Assembly: GCA_905182995.1 (NCBI GenBank)
Contig: CAJJDP010000161.1
Span: 124,001 to 188,000 of the forward strand
From: Paramecium octaurelia
Lineage: Eukaryota; Ciliophora; Oligohymenophorea; Peniculida; Parameciidae
Direction of reading: 5' to 3'
DNA: 64,000 bases
Under the pieces are notes generated by a model. It searched no databases. It was not told the DNA's origin and saw only the letters and a list, made by a program, of their open reading frames with translations. This document shows positions 61,069-64,000 of this stretch, one piece after another. The position numbers and the translations under genes were made by a program. Numbering within the stretch: position 1 is the first letter of the stretch; every line of letters starts with the position of its first letter.

Positions 61069-61980
61069 GTCTATTAAACATCATTTATTCAATAAAATAT
61101 AATATTATTATTAAAATTCTTTTTATTATCATTATCTAGAGAATCAACTGAAGAAACACTCTTAGCTTTATTAGAAGATACTTGCAATAAAGTTAATGCT
61201 GCATAACTAGCATGAGTCTATTAAACATCATTTATTCAATAAAATATAATATTATTATTAAAATTCTTTTTATTATCATTATCTAGAGAATCAACTGAAG
61301 AAACACTCTTAGCTTTATTAGAAGATACTTGCAATAAAGTTAATGCTGCATAACTAGCATGAGTCTATTAAACATCATTTATTCAATAAAATATAATATT
61401 ATTATTAAAATTCTTTTTATTATCATTATCTAGAGAATCAACTGAAGAAACACTCTTAGCTTTATTAGAAGATACTTGCAATAAAGTTAATGCTGCATAA
61501 CTAGCATGAGTCTATTAAACATCATTTATTCAATAAAATATAATATTATTATTAAAATTCTTTTTATTATCATTATCTAGAGAATCAACTGAAGAAACAC
61601 TCTTAGCTTTATTAGAAGATACTTGCAATAAAGTTAATGCTGCATAACTAGCATGAGTCTATTAAACATCATTTATTCAATAAAATATAATATTATTATT
61701 AAAATTCTTTTTATTATCATTATCTAGAGAATCAACTGAAGAAACACTCTTAGCTTTATTAGAAGATACTTGCAATAAAGTTAATGCTGCATAACTAGCA
61801 TGAGTCTATTAAACATCATTTATTCAATAAAATATAATATTATTATTAAAATTCTTTTTATTATCATTATCTAGAGAATCAACTGAAGAAACACTCTTAG
61901 CTTTATTAGAAGATACTTGCAATAAAGTTAATGCTGCATAACTAGCATGAGTCTACTAAACATCATTTATTCAATAAAAT
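60989..61980 (+). repeat. 147-bp tandem array of terminal exons, 7 units (right)
   Basis: CTAGA junctions recur at 60989, 61136, 61283 and every 147 bp to 61871. Each unit has an acceptor-like ..ATTATCTAG, the 76-nt exon encoding the last 24 residues plus TGA, and a 71-bp trailer. In the final unit the trailer diverges after about 45 bp. In this orientation the array lies directly downstream of its own gene. Confidence 0.95.
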
Positions 61981-61990
61981 ATAATATTAT

Positions 61991-62335
61991 TTATAGAATA
62001 TTTTAGAAAAATACATAATTTAAAAGATTTCAATTATTTATGACTTGGTTAAATATTATTTTTTGTAGAAGGGTGTTGTTGATTCCTTTAACTTGCTAAT
62101 AATTCATATTCTAAAATAATCATATTAAAAAGTGAACCAAGCATTCATATAAGTGTTTAAAATCCTGAATTAATCATCAACATTTATATTTTTGATTTTC
62201 ATATAATTTGGAAAACGATTATCTAATTATTTCTTTTCATAAACTAATGATTAAGAACAACAATTTATTTATAATTGATGAATTTTTGGTTTTTATATAT
62301 GTAGTTTATAAGTAAAATTAAATACATAATACAAA
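61991..62335. other. Intergenic region downstream of the right array
   Basis: About 345 bp, AT-rich, not shared with the left-arm flank. Upstream region of the TTC12-like gene; no gene recognised. Confidence 0.5.
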
Positions 62336-64000
62336 ATGTAACAACCTATGTTCGAGAATCAATTAGATCCTGAAGAAATGGAAGCATGGCTTGCAGAAGT
62401 AGAATTGGTTCATGAGAAGATAAAAAAATTGTCGAGCGACTAGGTATTGGTTATTGTAATTCAAAGCCAAATGTTAAGGATGACGATGAAGAAATAACGA
62501 GGATAAGACAAAAACGAATGGATTAAGAAAAAAAAAAAGAAGAAGCTCGCAGATAGTTATAGTTGTAGAAAGAGGAAGAAGAGCAAAAAGGCAGGAAAGG
62601 AAAAGGATAAAATAAAGATTATGCTAGTTTTTGCAAATATTGTTATTTAGAGTACGTTAAATAGACAGATAAATGTTATTGGTGTAAAAGAGATACTTTG
62701 ACCTAGGAATGTAAAATCAATGATTAATATAGAACGCTTCAATTAATTATTAGAAAAGGTTGAAAAATATAAAGAAGACAAGAGTAGAAAGCAATAAAAA
62801 AAACAGAAATTTGAACTTATGGAGAAAACAGAGAAAATTTTATGGAAAAAGAGTACATTTACACATAGAAAATGGGAGTATTATACTAGCTCAGAGGAAG
62901 AAATAGAATCTGAGCCTATCGTACCAAAAGATGATCCAAATTTCAAGGCGCTTTAATTAGATATGGAGGAAAGAAACAAAAGAAAGGAAGAGGACATGAA
63001 GAAAGCAGAAGTATTGAAAAAAAAAGGAAACGAGTATTACAGTAAAGGAGATTTTGATTAAGCAGCTTGGAACTATTCTTAAGCACTAGAACTAGTAAAA
63101 GATAATTAGACTTTATGGTTGAATAGAGCAATTACATATATAAAATCAAATAAAAATAAGAAGGCTATCAATGATTGTACAAAGGTCATACAGTATGCTG
63201 AGTGCTTCGAGAATGGGTTTACTTAGAGCAGAGAGACTTGCTGCAAAGCATTTGCACGGAGAGCATTGGCATATTATAATAGAGATTGCTTATTCGAAGC
63301 ACTTAACGATATTAATCAAGCTTTAGAGCTTATACCAGATGATAAGTGGGTTTAAAACCTTAAAAAGGAAATAGAAGCCAAAATTGATCATTATGAAAGA
63401 CTGAAACAGAATGAAAGTAATGAGAAGGATTTAGAAGAGCCAATATAAAATAATTAAGATTAACAACAAAATGCTAATGATTTACATAAATTTAAAGATA
63501 AAAATACAGTTATTGAAGAAAATCTTACATACAAATAATTAATTGATAAGTTTGTTGGAGAAGAAGATATCGAACTTTTATCATTATTTAAGGTGTTAAA
63601 AGTTGATTCAAGTGAAGCCACTGCCTACTTTTATGAGAAAAATGGGTTGAAACAACTTTTAACAATAATATCTAAAAATGATGAAAAATTACACGATTTA
63701 TAAAATGTATTAATTCTTATGATCATTAGATTTTGGCAAGTTTACCTGCATTGATATTATAAATCTATCAAGAAAAAAGTCTGTTATATTAAGAATAATT
63801 ACTAATTTAATATAATGGAATTGAAGTTATTTATGAAAAAATTCGATTTTTGTTGATTCAGGTAGGCACTAAAACCTAATCTGCTATATATGATACAATA
63901 GGAGATTATCTCGATGTTTTAAATTTGATGGGCGAGGAAAAACCCAGATCTATTATACAATAGCATGATGTAATAAAAACCAAACTATACCCTGAATTAT
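62336..64000 (+). CDS. TTC12-like TPR protein with an added zinc-binding motif (3' end outside window)
   Basis: Runs past the window edge; introns at 62444-62466 (AAG), 62711-62732 and 63707-63729. The N-terminus is charged, with a CxxC-x10-CxxC motif (F-C-K-Y-C and C-Y-W-C) near residues 98-115. After D-D-P-N-F-K comes a TPR block: K-K-K-G-N-E-Y-Y-S-K-G-D-F-D-Q-A, L-W-L-N-R-A-I-T-Y-I-K, A-L-A-Y-Y-N-R-D-C-L-F-E-A-L. Armadillo-like helices begin after it. D-D-P before charged helices, then K-G-N-E TPRs, then ARM repeats is the order of TTC12, a cytoplasmic dynein-arm assembly factor. SPAG1-like proteins are an alternative. Confidence 0.6.

Larger units (their letters stand above)
58306..61980 (-). 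repeat. Inverted repeat, right arm
   Basis: Right half of the inverted repeat; the unpaired centre is 56825-58305. The compared reading frames in the two arms are identical, which argues for a very recent duplication or an assembly artefact, not old paralogues. The last array unit differs by one base (GTCTACT for GTCTATT). Confidence 0.9.

Overview
The window is macronuclear DNA of a ciliate, almost certainly Paramecium (aurelia-type). TAA and TAG are read as glutamine all through recognisable proteins (RAD51, glutamine synthetase, INO1, ARPC2, BCAS2) and TGA is the only stop. Introns are 19-29 nt, and removing them leaves exact multiples of three in every multi-exon model given here. Genes lie on both strands, usually 10-60 bp apart, in AT-rich DNA. 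A standard-code reading gives only fragments, so all gene models were rebuilt by hand with the ciliate code.

Layout. 0-8 kb: RNF5-like RING ligase, 2-aminoethylphosphonate transaminase, CFAP70, then TRAPPC5 and glutamine synthetase on the minus strand. 8-18 kb: an SF-assemblin, a CNOT4-like RNA-binding protein, an HMG-box protein, BCAS2/SPF27, RAD51 and several unknowns, with two divergent pairs whose start codons are only 14-18 bp apart. 18-33 kb: a 1350-residue surface membrane protein, a B-box protein, SPAG16/PF20, a two-TM membrane protein, a DEAH-type helicase and a CCCH zinc-finger/propeller protein. 33-48 kb: a PTB-like RRM protein, ARPC2, nucleolin, a dynamin-like GTPase, coiled-coil proteins, myo-inositol-3-phosphate synthase and a rhomboid protease. 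48-52 kb: a coiled-coil protein and an RCC1-repeat protein. 52-62 kb: a large inverted repeat carrying an SF-assemblin, a MORN protein and a coiled-coil gene on each arm; each SF-assemblin ends in a 147-bp tandem array that repeats its terminal exon (15 units left, 7 right). 62-64 kb: start of a TTC12-like TPR gene that runs off the window.

Two single N bases (38155 and 56825) mark contig joins. The first is flanked by an exact 1322-bp direct duplication that looks like an unmerged contig overlap inside the nucleolin repeat. The second sits at the inner edge of the left arm of the inverted repeat. Duplicated genes near them should be counted once until long reads decide.

Themes: cilium and basal-body parts (CFAP70, SPAG16, two SF-assemblin types, TTC12-like, MORN and many coiled coils), nuclear RNA processing (BCAS2, DHX35-like, CNOT4-like, PTB-like, CCCH, nucleolin), and lipid or headgroup metabolism (phosphonate transaminase, INO1). 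No tRNA, rRNA, transposon or CRISPR was recognised.
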